In this document: one piece after another, positions 1-13,257 of the stretch
Layout: every line of letters begins with the position of its first letter
Numbering within the stretch: position 1 is the stretch's first letter
Assembly (NCBI RefSeq): GCF_000524195.1
Contig: NW_020170381.1
Location: forward strand, 637,650 to 701,649
Length of the DNA: 64,000 nucleotides
Source: Echinococcus granulosus
Lineage: Eukaryota > Platyhelminthes > Cestoda > Cyclophyllidea > Taeniidae
Direction of reading: 5' to 3'
Translations under genes and position numbers: made by a program
The notes under the pieces: generated by a model
Told to the model about the DNA's origin: nothing
Seen by the model: only the letters and a program-made list of their open reading frames with translations
Databases searched by the model: none

Positions 1-1381
1 CACACGATCAGAGTCTTAGCGAGAGGCAGTCGCCTCAGACGTAGCCGACACTTCACCTCGGCTGGGTTCAGCGCTATGTCGGGCTTCCGCTGCCGCTCCT
101 GTGCCACCCACCGTTTCGTGCCCTCAACAATCTTCTTGAATTGACGCTGGGTCTGCACCTTATGATCATTGACAGAGATCAGAAGATCTCCCATGTGGAA
201 GAGGCTGGGCAAATCGGGCACTCGAGGGTTCCAACCACCAACCCTTAACATTACGCAGTCACAGTGCATTCAAATTCAAGGTTTTACGGTAATGACATCA
301 CCCAACTTTTATGGACTGAATCAAACATTGCTGAAAAAGAGCAGTTTATTTGTTAGCAGAATTACGAAAATAGTTGACAGTATGATATTTGTAAAAACCC
401 CTATAAGGACTACTTTATTGGACAAACTGTAGAGCTAAACATCATCGGAAAACCTGATATACTACAAATTTGTAAAATCTTAATACTGTCCGAATTCACT
501 GATAGTGCTTACCACAGATTATTTTCCAATTCGACTATCGCAACATTTTCGAGAAGATTAGACGCGGATACATAAATTTCAACTCCACCGGGATTGAGAA
601 TCTCCTTTTGTAAATTTAGACTATCCACGTAAAACGGGTCTACTTTTTTTTCTGCAATGGAACAAATGCACGTAATACGTCTCCTACGAAGGCGTAGAAA
701 AGCTCCGATTTTAGACTGAGATGATCAAATACGCACACCTACCTTTAAGTCATTACATGATTTTTAGCACACCTTTTGAGCTTATTATGAGAAATTACTA
801 ACATCTTTATCATATATTAAGGTAAGAGGGCCCATCTTAAGTCCCAAAAATGCCTACTCAACGTCGTTTCTGTTTAAAACAGCAAACGAGCAAAAGGTAA
901 GCGATGAAGAGCATGTTTTGACTTACAGGTATTATGGAAATATTATGAAATCGTTCTAAGTGCTGCCCAGGTATCAAGCAAAAACAAGAATAAATTAAAA
1001 AGCAACCCTAAGCACCGGAACTAAAAAGAGTTCAGCCCAATCAGTCATCAAGGGATGAAATAATAGATATTTCCTTGAAGGATACGTTAAACATAGTATG
1101 AGGAAGGATAGAAGTGGGCCTTCGCTGAATGAGAAACCAGCTAGAGCGATGGTAGAGTCACCTTGTAGATGAGAACTTGGAGACAAGCCTCTGGTTTCAA
1201 TGGTGAGGGGTTCAGCGAAGGCGTTAAAAGGCGGTGGGTCGGGGTTGGGCGGAAGGCACACCAAGGCGGAGGCCGGCGGGGGCAAGTAATAGACGGAGGT
1301 GGCCTCGTCGTCAGATAATTGGGCCTCTGCTACTACCGCCACAGTCCGCTCGACCTCCCTGTTGGAAACGGCCTCACAATC
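1..1381 (-). CDS. PDZ-like domain protein, partial gene
   Basis: At least two minus-strand exons are visible. Exon 1381-1162 starts after a CTGCTGCAG acceptor and ends before GTGACT. It encodes an acidic then proline-rich stretch containing AQLSDDEATSVYYLPPPA and LPPNPDPPPFNAF. The second exon starts near 220 (acceptor CTCGAG; 243 is an alternative) and runs off the left edge. It encodes LFHMGDLLISVNDHKV, followed by a basic region with FKKIVEGTKRWVAQERQRK. GDLLISVNDHKV looks like the betaC-betaD part of a PDZ domain, which binds C-terminal peptides. Phase 1 at 1162 matches two leading bases at 220. The rest of the gene lies on both sides of what is seen: 5' exons above 1381 were not found, and the 3' end is outside the window. 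The family beyond PDZ-like is not recognised. That these stretches are coding is fairly sure; the PDZ call is moderate. Confidence 0.5.
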
Positions 1382-3588
1382 CTGCAGCAGACGCATACAT
1401 AGAGCGTACACCCAACAAATGTTTAGTTAATCAGTCAGAGAAACTGACTTTGTCTTTTCAAAAATCGACAAAAGATTGTAGAAAATGTGGGAGGAATCGA
1501 CAAGCATTGGAATTAGTGACGTTTTTGTATCTTCTACTTTTAAACACGAAAAGAATAGCAAAGATTTTGCATATGTTAGGTTCTGTGGAAGGCCCTATAT
1601 GGTTTTCAGCAATAAACTACAAATTAAAAGCAGATAATAGATACGAATACCGCTCTTAAAGACAATGAATTGGAGAAAACTCACATTACAATCCTCATCC
1701 GAGAAGGGCGCATAACTTTTCAAAACCCACGGTCGGTTAAATGGAGCTTTCCCAAGCATGACCTGGAGAAAACAGTGCTTAACTATAAACAAACTCAAAC
1801 TTGTGTAGATTATAAGTAGATACTGTACTTTAAGAATAGGCTATTTAACCATTAGTTTAGCTTTAGGGCTAAAAAGCCTGGTAAGACCGCCCATTTCAAA
1901 CTCGATTTCCGTATTTGAAGAAAAAAAATTGGGTTGATTACTCAAGTGTATGTTTAGAAAAGCTACGTAAAATTAGAAGATCATTATCAAGTGCAAAACA
2001 GGCATTCGTTGAGCATTTCCACGCACCTCACGGGTAATGTGGTCAAATATGAACTGCGCTTATAAAGTAATGAATGAAAGGCAAATACACTTTGAACCGA
2101 AGAATGAAGATGGTTAAGCAATGCATATTCCCCTATAATTCTGGTAAAAATATACCGATCACTTCAAATGCACAGTAAGGCAAATCCGACGGAGATAAAA
2201 CCGATAATGCATGGCAAAGAACCGAAAAAAACCACGAAGTATAAAGTCCTGTTAAATTGAATGCAACCAAAACAATAAACCAGAAAAAGGCGTTAGTTAA
2301 GCTGTGTGATATTACCAATATTTAACGTCTCCCGACCGTAAATTGAAAAAGAACAAGTGGCAGAATACGTGTAAGTTTGTACAAAATGTTAAGCGAAACA
2401 AATGTCTACATCCCCTGAGGTATTGACTAAGCGGTCAGTAGTGAGGCAAAATGAGTCAACTATGTTTGCACAAAAAAGGACTAAAAATCATGTCACAGAG
2501 AAATATGCAAAACCCAAGCCATACGCACGTGCAAAGAGTCATCTCCCATATTAGGGTAGAGCCTGAGATTAATGCATAAGCAACATTTTGGAACGGAGCC
2601 TGACACACTGTGAACTTTTATTCCGACAAATCAGACAACCAGAATGTATGTGTAAGCACACCACGTCCTGGTTAGGCCCAAATATCGGTAGCATAGAATA
2701 ATCAGCAGAACAGTCGCCAATCACACTTTAAATCACTTCCTTTAATTTGAATTACATTACATTAGTTGCACCAAACAAAGCGAAATCACAATTTCTAGTA
2801 CAAAAACGCGCAACGACCGACGAAACCAACCCGGAGCGAGGCTAGAAGACCAACGGTAAGGGGAAAGACAGCGCACAAGTTCAAAGGGCTGATGGAACAG
2901 TTCAAACGACAATTAGCTATTTAATGTCGCTGCAATGATCTGCAAGGATAGCAGTTAATTTAATCCCAAATTATTTATCAAACGTCGTAAATCGCAAACC
3001 CAACATTTCGTGCAATCTAGTATTGCAACGTACGGCTAATTTAAAATCCTATTTTCCAAAAAGGAATTAGAGAGCGCAAGAATAGTTAATCTGAAGATTG
3101 AAACCCTTGTAGCCTACAGACTTGCAGTTTGTGCTCTGGGTGCCGTGTTATTGCAAAGCTTAATCGCGTATTGAACGCCAACGAACTTTATTTAGGCCAC
3201 GCATTCCTCTATGCATTTTACAATCCAAAAACTAATTAAAATTTTCATGAAGGCAACCTAATGAGAGGCGGGTAGTTAGTCTTTAGTTCAGTCCTATTTA
3301 GATCTCAAAATTTTTTGCAATACCAGATCCCTGTTCAATATAAGCTATGTTAAGGTGCTTGTAAGACAACCAATAATAAACGCCATGTCTAGTATATTAG
3401 AAAAGCATAACAAAATTTCTGATTAAATAACAATATCTTTAAATAATGGCATCATAGTATTTGGTGCGAAGGTCATTCGCCACATTGTAGCACCTATCAT
3501 TGTTTTAACACGTAAGTTTAAAGTTGCGTCGTTTGTCTCGTGTTTTTAGACCAATTACTTCACTGATAGCGTTTGGGTCATCGTGCTG
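1382..3588. other. no recognised gene
   Basis: AT-rich sequence between the minus-strand PDZ-like gene and the plus-strand EDEM3 start. The open frames here are short and show no family motif or plausible splice chain. Upstream exons or the promoter of the PDZ-like gene, and the EDEM3 promoter, could lie here, but I see no specific signal. Confidence 0.5.
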
Positions 3589-6500
3589 ATGGGTTCTTTA
3601 GCAACGTTAGTATGCTTCCTTTTGATCCCTACTTCTCTTGCATATTGCAAGGATATGTTACTTATGAGTAGTATTAGGCGTGAAGAATTGAAGTAAGCGA
3701 GTTAATGTCTCACTTTTCTCTAGGAATAAGTCGAAGGAAATGTTTTTTCATGCGTACAATAATTATATGGTATAAATAGGTTATCTTAGTTTTCCGTAGG
3801 ATTTTGCTTATCCTGCTGATGAGTTGATGCCCCTATCTTGCAAAGGTCGATACCGTGATAGGGAGCTTTCTCGCGGGACAGTCGATGAAGCGCTTGGAAA
3901 CTTTTCTCTTTCACTAATCGACAGTTTAGATACGCTATTCGTTGGTTTTTAGTTATTTACCTATGCTTTTTAGTTGCTTGGCGAATTTGATGAATTCGAA
4001 CATGCTGTGCTTCGGGTAATTCACGACGTTTCCTTCGACCAGGACGTCGACGTATCTGTTTTTGAAACTAATATACGCGTTTTGGGGTTAGTGGCTGTGG
4101 CTGAATTGCAGCTTAGCTGTTGACACTCTGAATAATCCATGCAAATTTTATTATTTGCAGCGGTCTGCTCGGTGGTCACGTTTCGGTTCTGGCTTTGAAA
4201 GAGTATGACCCCAGCCGCATATCGTGGTACAGGGGACAGCTTTTGGACATGGCTGTTGATTTAGGAAGTCGTCTTCTACCCGCATTTAATACGTCCACAG
4301 GTTTACCTTTCCCACGCATAAATTTACGTACAGGTAAACCATCACCACTAGTAAGTTCTTTTGTGATGCCATTGTTCCCGGCCAGAGTAAAAACGATAAA
4401 ATTAGGAAAGGTTTCCTTGTGGCCGATTTTTGGTTCTTCCTTCACGGAATGATCAGTATGCGCTTCAGTTGTCTTATTTTACTGTTTAGTTGTTTATAAT
4501 GGATTGTGTGTTTTATGTAAAGCTCCATCTTCTTCTTTACCTTGCGCTTTGTGGCTAGATGTAAATTCATCATCATAAGGTCGTAGGCACCAGTCTCCTG
4601 TAACTGCCATTATTTTCATACTGTTTCCCCCAAATAATGGGGCTCTTTTCATACCTACAGTTACTGTTGGACCATCGTTCTTCAAAGTAAAACATGGGAA
4701 TCAATGCCTTTGACGCCGCTTTATTGATCTTTTATGATAGAACCTGTATTTACGTGTCGAAAAATGCTGGAAACTATTGAAACCAACAAAGGCACACTTA
4801 TATGGCTTTAAGTGTCGGCCTTGAGCCAAAAATCCAGTCAAACACCGACCGCATCGGTATTGATCACGCAGCAAAGTCCATTTTTCAGCTACCTTTTACT
4901 TCATTAATATATAGAATACTTCCTCCTTAACTCAGATATCACTCCAGCCAGTGAACGTTTTATTGTGAATGCAATCTGCTTTTGGAAAGTATCTCACGTG
5001 CTGGCCTTTCTACGCTCATATGTGTCACGTAGATTGAATATCAAATCACGGACAAAATTTTTCGTATTTTATGGGTGGCAAGTTGATTGTATTGTGCTTG
5101 ATTGCGTAAAACCTGAAATGTTTCCAGATTCACTAATGTATGGTAATATTTTAGGTTCAAACCTGTACGGCCTGTGCAGGAACGCTTATTTTAGAATTCG
5201 CTGCTCTCAGTCGCTTTTCTGGCGATCCTGTTTACGAAATGATGGCTTCTAATGCGCTCTCTTATCTCTGGCAACAACGCAATCGCTACTCGGATCTTGT
5301 TGGAACTGAAATCAACGTCAACAGTGGGGAATGGATTCGTAGAGGTAGGCTCCAACAAAATACCCCAATTTCAGTTGAAGTTGCCTTTATTACCACTTAC
5401 TTGCTATTTTACCTTATCTACTATAAACTCTCGCCGTCTACTTTTGTTATCCTTGCGGTGTTTCACATCCATTTTCAAGATTTTCCTCGCCTGTTGTCCG
5501 TTTGATTAATTCATTTCAGCATCACACTTTCTATCCTTTCCACACTGTCAAAGTTAAGCAGTGAAGACTATTGAAGCAATATTTCAAATTTCATGAAATC
5601 TTTGTCTTATCGCTCTTTTAACCTCTGGTAATTTTGAGGGGCCAGATGCATCATTCTGTGGCTTATTTTGTAGATAAATCTGCCGATTTTGTCCTACATT
5701 TGGTGCCTTCCATTTGGTCGAACAAGTCTTGCCTTTTTGAATGAATAAAATTTTGAGCCAATGCTATGGTCATAGAAATGAGCAAATTGATAAGTAGTTG
5801 CATTAAAGCCGGAATGCTATTGCGAAAATTCGCAAATGCTTAGTAAATGTTACTCATGAGCCTGTGTGTCCGCCACTTTGTGGTTTAATTATGGAACCAC
5901 ATTCTGTTAGGGAAGCATGGGCGAAAGATTAAATTGTCAGAGCACTAATTATTTCTATTGATGTTGCGGGGAATGGGCATCGCGAATGTTAAAGAGATCT
6001 TTGTACTAGACCCTAGCCCTTTGGCCTTTGCTGGTGATTACCGATTGTCGGTCTGAATTTTATACCTTGTGTTTTTGTTCAAGTCAATGACAAGGCGGTC
6101 TTAATGGCTCTGTCAACGAGTTGAACAAAGGGAGGTGTGTTAACACTTTATTGGTTGAATTTAGAGTCGGGCGTCGGTGCGGGCATCGATTCTTACTATG
6201 AGAGTCTGCTCAAGGCTTACGGTCTCCTCGGTGACCCCGTCTATCTTCACCGCTTCCAGACGCACTACTCCGCCATAGAGCGCTACATGGGTGGCCCAGG
6301 CACCAAGGCGTTCCCCTTCTCCTTTCTCAGTGTGTTCATGCACAAGCCTTCGGAGCGCTGCCGCTTCTATATGGACGCTCTTCAGGCATTCTGGCCCGGA
6401 CTTCAGGTAGGCACTACAAGAACCGGTTCTAGTGTTCTAATATTCGTTCACTATTTTTCAAACTAATGTTGTAACTACTTGTACAAAGGTTATTTTTGAG

Positions 6501-9500
6501 GAGAAACTGTACTTGCATCTCCTTTATTTATGTCTCCTTTGATTGACTTGATGTCACTGTTAATTTATTAAGGTTGCGAAGGGTTTTCACTCATGAAATA
6601 AGTATATACTCATCTGTTTTTTTGCATATTCATGGAGTATCAAGAGGAAGCATTTTAATTTATCCATATAACTTGCTATTTCACTTCTTTTTCCAAGACA
6701 ATCAACGGGGACGTGAGTGCGGCGGTTGCGCATCACGAGATGCTCTTCATGGTGCACAAGGAGCACGGTCTTCTGCCAGAGGCTTTCACCACAGACATGG
6801 ACATTTACTGGCCCTATTACCTAATTCGGCCAGAACTTGTAGAGTCTACGTATCTCCTTTACAAGGGTACCAGCGACCCCTACTACTTATATGTGGGGGC
6901 CGAACTGTTGGAGAGCATTGAGCAACACTCCAGGGTGCCCTGTGGTTTCGCAGCTGTTGAGGTTAGCTCGACCGAAACGCTTTTGAAAGGCAATCCATGG
7001 TCTCTGGCCAAATATTGAAGAGAATCCACTTCAGTGGCCAGTGTTCCGATAGTTGTGGAAAATAAATCCATATTAGCTGGATGTAATTTCTAATGATATG
7101 ATGTTTGATAGACAGCTCAAACGAAAATATGTTTCCCTTATTAGAACAGGAACAATAGACCTTATTTTAAAGGTTCAAATTTCGGCATTTCAGATATAAA
7201 GTCTTTCGTACCAATAAATTCCTCACAGGTTGTTTGTTATAATTTACTATGAATTGGTTTCCACTTTCCTCATAAAGGTGTTATCTTGTTGAATCACGTT
7301 TTGTCACTGCAAAATCACCTAGAAAAGTGGTAAAATCGATAACGATGTTAGTCTTTATAATTTGCGTACTTATAGTACGTGAATTTGTTGCTCCATATTT
7401 GCTCGTTTGTCTGAATTTGATAAACTAACCTCTGTTAAGTTCAAACAAATTCTAAGCCTTTTTTTCCGCCTGTTTTGGTCAGCCAAAGTGCTAGACACTG
7501 AAATTCATTTTTCGGTATTAGATGGTGTAGAAATTACTGAAACTGCCGTAAGTGTCTCTTAATTGACGATAGACTACCTGCGCCTTTTCCACCGTTATTG
7601 GGGGAATTTCGTAATTCTTAGGATATCCGAACAATGGAACATTCGGATAGGATGGACTCCTTTGTACTGGCGGAGACTTTCAAGTACTTTTATCTCCTGT
7701 TCTCGGAGCCCTCGGATTTGCCGATTGACTTGGAACAGTACGTGTTGACAACTGAGGCGCACGTTCTCCCCATCGGCCTACCGAAACAACATCCACCGGT
7801 GATCGCACATGCGCGGTTGGTGGAAGAGGCGGTGGTAGCGGTGCCGGGTGCCCTCGGCCGCGCCTGGGGCGGTACTTGCGCGGCACCTAGCAGTTCCAGC
7901 ACCTTGCGGCGCCTATTATGCACTCGTCCGACCACGTGCCGTGTGGGCCCGTGGCATCAGCATTACCATCTCGAGACCATCCGACAGCCCCTGCGTTCCA
8001 TGGCGAAAAGTTTGCGATCCAGACATCTGATCAGTGACCACGACTCTTCCTCCCTTCCCTTAGGCCTCGTCACTCCCACCTCCTTCAATGCTAATAACAT
8101 CACCCACCTACAAATGCTGCGCCAAATGGGTATCATGGTGGTGGTAGGAAAAAATGGTGAAATTCAACTTAAACTCAATCGCAACCAGGTGTGCACCTAC
8201 AACTTCTCTGATATAACATTTGCTCTCCACTTTGCTATGGAAAAGGGAACGATTGGACAGGCACGGGAAAAAAAATGCCTATGATTAGATTTAATCGAAG
8301 TTGAACTGTCGTGGGCTGTTTGTTGGCTAATACACAAATCAAATGCCTAGTGTTCCCTAAAAAAAACTGCATATTATGCTTCACAAAAGATATACCCTCG
8401 TCGATTTGATCTAAATGTCGAAGTACGATTCCTTTGTTCACATTTAATTGGCGTCGTAGGTTAATTTTCCCGAGCAGACGGTTCTGGTATTTACTTTTAG
8501 GCGGATTCTCCTCTTCTCGGTCTTTCTGGTGTGAAATTCATCGAGGAGGTCATTGACTTAAGTAATGCCAGATCACAAGGAAGATCTCTCGGTAACACTT
8601 CTATTCCAGCAGTTGTTTAATTTATTCAATCGTAATGCACTGTTTTGTTTATCATCTGAGATTATTAAAACCATTAGAAATGTTCCCGCAGAAGTGTAGG
8701 CGCTCCTTATTTTGTATAGCTTGCAGTAGCTTGCGTGTTCATGAATCCTGATACAGCGCGATACATATACCCCTTTTCCTTGTGGGAATTATGGCATTTC
8801 AATAATTTAGTGTTTAGTTACCGAATTCACTTTGCTAATGAGATAGAAGCTTAACCGTTCCTTGTTAAACGTTAACCAAAGGGGAGGTAGTCATATCACA
8901 AACAGTCGCCCTTATCCATCCACCACACTTCGGCCGAATACGTTTTGAGGCGGGTCCATCCATGTTCACCTTCTATCCGGGCGAGTCTCCAAATATCACC
9001 GATGCCACCGCCTCCCCCACCCTCATCACCCCAGACATCGATTGGCAGCCCGTCATAGGCCCCCTTGTTATCGCGGAACCTTTTGATGCCTGCACGCCAG
9101 TCTACTCGGATGGGCTTCTCCTAGCCAACGAGCAGCTCCACGCCGACTTCGTCGAGCCTTCATTTTACGAGGATTCTGAGTTCGAGGGCGCCAGCAAACC
9201 AAGGCGTCTGCTGAAGGACGCCATCGTGCTGGTCAAGCGTGGCGGTTGCATGTTTCTGGAGAAGGCAATCAATGTGAAACAGGTGGGACCTACCTGTTTT
9301 TGCTCGCAGCTCAATGACATCTACCGCCTTAACCACCTGAAGCATCCTATCTATCTAATTTGAGGATGGACTATGGATTAGTCTAGATAATTTTAACAGG
9401 GCGCTACCCTTTCATAGTATTTATGTTCTAGAGTTTTCCTATATGTGATTCTTCTCATCATAATACGTTTAGAATCGCTTAATTAAATCCTGTTTTTTTA

Positions 9501-10868
9501 CGTTTCAGTCATCATTGTAAATACTGCTTGTTCATATGGCGAATTTTTTTGTTCTAAAATAATTACATAGATGGGTGCGCGCGGAGTGATTGTGGTGGAC
9601 AGTACTCCGGGGACATCGTCCGCAAAGGATAAACTCTTTTACATGTCTGGCGACGCACCGGACGGCACCCCGCCGAGGGAACTAATGCAACTCCCCTTTG
9701 TTTTCGTCTTCCACGAAGAGGGTAGAGCCCTCGTCTCCGCTATGGGGCGTCGGTGGAAGCTGAAGCGGAAACCAGTCCTTGCGATGATAGCCAAAAAGAA
9801 CGACATCCCAAGTGCGCACTCACATCAAACTACAGCCATTTTTGGTCCACTTTTGCTTTCATTTTGTTCGTAATTGGTATCGGTCGTTAGACCCGGGTTG
9901 CCGAGACTCTTAAGCATTAACGTTCCTCAAATGTCGTTAAAAGCATTTTCACCTAACCCCCTAGATTATATAGATGAATGCCGTTGAAATAAATGGCAAA
10001 TCAGCGCGCCCTATCGCTAGACGCACCACAAAGTTCCAACCGATTTTTCTCATCTACCCTGATTCATTCACTATGCTTAGATGTCTGTTCCCTTACAGAA
10101 ATTTTGTCCCAAAGCCTGCATTACTTGGACAGTATTTCTCAGGTTCGTTCTTCTATCCCCTAGTCTGTCATTCATTTGTTGAAATATCAGTCGTTGTTTA
10201 TAATTACAGCCGAGAACGGATGGGCACGAGCAGTGTTTTGAACTCTCGGCTCATGTTGAAACGGTACAGTCCCTGTGCCCTCAGGAAGCAATTAGAGCAG
10301 ACGAGACGCATCAGGAAGGCAAAGACGGGTGGAATATAACTCTAGGTCCGGTGGACGAAACGGAAACCTTCGTTTTATTGAACAAAACTTCTGGACACAT
10401 CTCTCCCAGGAATCCAAGTGCATGGGCCGAACTCATAGATAAGAACTGGCCGACCGCAAACCAGTAAGCAGCATATTCCCGAACAGCTACCTAGGTTTGA
10501 CATATCTCTTAAAGCAATTACTTTTGACTGTTCTAATGCGCCCCACAAGAGTTGCATTTTATAACCCGCAGTGACTTCCCAAGGCTTGCCAACCGATCAA
10601 CAGAGGACAAGCCTTATGATATAATTATCTTTCCAGTGACGAGTACTGCAAAGATTTAATGCTTGCCGTCAGTGAGGCGGCCCTCTCCCAGATCACCGAG
10701 ACTGAAGACCCGAGGGGACGAGCCTCCGTGACGAGGCTGAGTCGCCGTTGGTGCTATCGCGTTGGCAAGTGTCTCCGCGGCATTTCTACAACAAACGCTG
10801 TCATAGACGAGTGCCACCGACCGTATCTTCGGCTCAGGTTGACTCTCACACAGGCAAATTCTTGTTAG
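3589..10868 (+). CDS. EDEM3: EDEM3-like ER degradation-enhancing alpha-mannosidase
   Basis: This family trims mannose from misfolded glycoproteins in the ER and marks them for ER-associated degradation. Exons: 3589-3692, 3724-3769, 3800-3940, 3974-4086, 4161-4350, 5155-5344, 6165-6406, 6698-6961, 7622-8188, 8501-8591, 8906-9282, 9571-about 9774. Phases agree at each join up to the last exon. The start ATG at 3589 opens a hydrophobic signal peptide ([17 protein letters not shown]). The GH47 domain covers about residues 50-475 and shows [72 protein letters not shown] and LTTEAH, whose Thr matches the calcium ligand of the family. A PA (protease-associated) domain follows from about residue 650 ([29 protein letters not shown]). 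The PA domain points to EDEM3 rather than EDEM1 or EDEM2. C-terminal exons are tentative: 10210-10463 (acidic) and 10637-10868, ending without a KDEL-type signal. Family call very secure; 3' end uncertain. Confidence 0.9.
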
Positions 10869-11030
10869 GGGAGAGGATTGTGAGTGGACTCATGCAGTTA
10901 CAGCTACACCGTCTTTCAGCACACAGGGCCAGTTACTTCAATCGCTTGTGTGTATTTTATTAGAAATGCATCATGAGTAATACGACTTCTAAAGTAGAAA
11001 TGATGGGAGGTGAAGCATACAAATGTGTAA

Positions 11031-11036
11031 AATAAA
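11031..11036 (+). terminator. candidate polyadenylation signal for EDEM3-like gene
   Basis: AATAAA hexamer about 160 bases downstream of the proposed stop at 10868, on the same strand. The position suits a short 3' UTR. This hexamer is common by chance in AT-rich DNA, so transcript evidence would be needed. Confidence 0.4.
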
Positions 11037-13257
11037 CCGATGGTGCAAAGAACCAGTTCACTGTGGGTCCACCTCGTTAATGCATCGCAACATCGTCCAT
11101 GGTATTTAGACGAGGTTGGTCATAAGTTAACGGACAGACTGCAGTGAAACTGGGACAAGAATGAGGCACTACTGGATTCTTAATGGGTGCGTAGCCTCAT
11201 GGCCTTTTCGATTGCGTCGGTGATGGCGTCCAACTTTGTTTGACTATCGACAAATCCATCGCCGTTCTAAGAGTCAAATCACTACAAGTGTAGTACCTTC
11301 TTCGAGAACACTAGTCCAACGCCAGAAACTTCAACCTCAAACCAACCAGTCGAAGTGGGTGTGCCTTCACCAGTCTACAAAATAAGGCTTAGCAGATGCA
11401 TCACAGTACCACTTCAACATTTGCACCGAAGCGACCTATTAAGGCATCTTTGAACCGGTTGAACTAAAGAGCATTGAGGGGAAGGTAATGGACTCACTCT
11501 CGGTTCGTAGCCTCAGGCACCACTATGGGAAATGATCGTTGAACAAAAAAAAACCTACCAATAAACGACATGAACCCTCACGACCATCAAGTCCGGAAGC
11601 TCGGTAGGGAGATTGGGAAACGGCGCCACAAACAAAGTCACTCAAACGAGTATATATCCCTAGTTATATGAATTACCACCATGCATATAACCTAAAGTGC
11701 ACATTTAAAACCGAATTCCTGTCAAATTTCGACATAAATGATAAAAGTAGTGGTGCTTGTTGCTAACACAAAAGCAGTGAGAAAATAATCTCGCAATGAA
11801 ATAAATTGTAATAAGTAGGACGAGGCTCGTAGGTCTCCTCTTCCCTGTTCTTCACACGCCTGTAACATTCATGTTGGTTTGATTTTAACATGTTTATCAG
11901 GGAAAGTTAGTAGGGAAAACTGGTACAGAGTTCAGGGGGTGTGGACATGTAACCGCTCTCCGGCTTGCAGGACGTCAGCCCTTCCCTCACGAGGTTCGGG
12001 ATGCCAAGTTTGTGGCAACGGCAAGCGAAACCAGTGCAAAAGATCAATTGTGGATGATTACTACGTCCTTACGTGACAGAAGAAAAGCCTCGCCAGCAAA
12101 CAGCTTATGACTGCAAGAAGAAGAACCCAAACGGACCCACTACTTTGGCAGCCACATTAATTCTATCTTCATAAAGGCAACAGCTATAGCTGTTTCCTTT
12201 TTATGGCAGTGCTACATACGTAAAAAGGTGGCGCCTCTTCGAAGCCTTTATTAATTGAACAAAACATGGCTAGACAAATGTTTGGACAATACTGAATTGC
12301 GAAGAAATTAGAAGGAAATAATAGACACGAGACATGACACCAGTAAACCATTTTAAAAGTCGTTTCTGGGTAAAAAATTCCTGTTTACCTTCAACAAGCT
12401 TTTGAAGGGTGTTGTGTGGTCATAGCTGTACGAAGTCAGTACATTCCTTAAATTCAACTTGGTTTGCATAAGTGAAAAATCTTGAATACAATCGAATTGA
12501 ACAATTGTATGGTGACGTTAAGGAAATTTTCTTTCCATATGTGAGGAAATTCCATAAGACGCTACTGTTTCCGCTCCGACTAGGTCGTGTTTGTCCCCGC
12601 AAGAGGGCGACCAAGGAAAGGAGAGAGAGAAAGTGTATTTTAAACTAACATTTTGCTTAACAAAGCGATTGCGTGATTTTTGCATGCTCCTTGAGCCTCA
12701 AGAAGAATTGTGAGACCACAGGCTTCCCTCAGGGATAAAATCAGTCGTCCCTTAGATCCCCACTTTAATGACAAAGCTCTGATCCATTTCTTTTGTCTAT
12801 TAAGATTTCTCAAAAGGCCTTAGGTACTGCGTATTTCTTTATGAATCATATTATTTAACATCAGACTCATATTTTAAGCTGTTAATGTAGTTATTAGGGC
12901 AAGTTGGTTGCATAGAATAAGCATACACTGCTTGTTAAATAAGGTTAGTAAATATGTACGTCGGTTTACAAAAGAGGTGAAAATGCAACGAATTTTCAGC
13001 TTATTTGTAGTGATGGAAAATAATTTCGCGCAACAGGTTTGCTGCTTCGCAAAATAGATATTAAAATATATTTATAATAAGTTTTGTCCGGTATATGGCA
13101 ACAAAATCTTTTGCAGGGAACAAGCAAACTTTTAGGATCCCATACTTTTGTTTTCTTTACTCACGTTATGGTTACTCTATCATCGCGGTCAGGGCAGTCT
13201 TGTTGTTTCTGCAAATCGTTTGATTTGTAAGGTTCGAGTGTGGCACTTTCTGTAAAA
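11037..13257. other. intergenic, no recognised gene
   Basis: Sequence between the EDEM3-like gene and SSNA1, both on the plus strand. No open frame here carries a recognisable motif or joins to a neighbour by splicing. The SSNA1 promoter should lie in its right part, but no clear element is seen. Confidence 0.5.

Noticed and set aside
1234..1659. 141-codon plus-strand frame
   Set aside because: Its first half is the antisense of the PDZ-gene exon 1381-1162, and the rest has no motif.
7680..7935. Two minus-strand frames
   Set aside because: Antisense shadows of the GC-rich EDEM3 exon 7622-8188.
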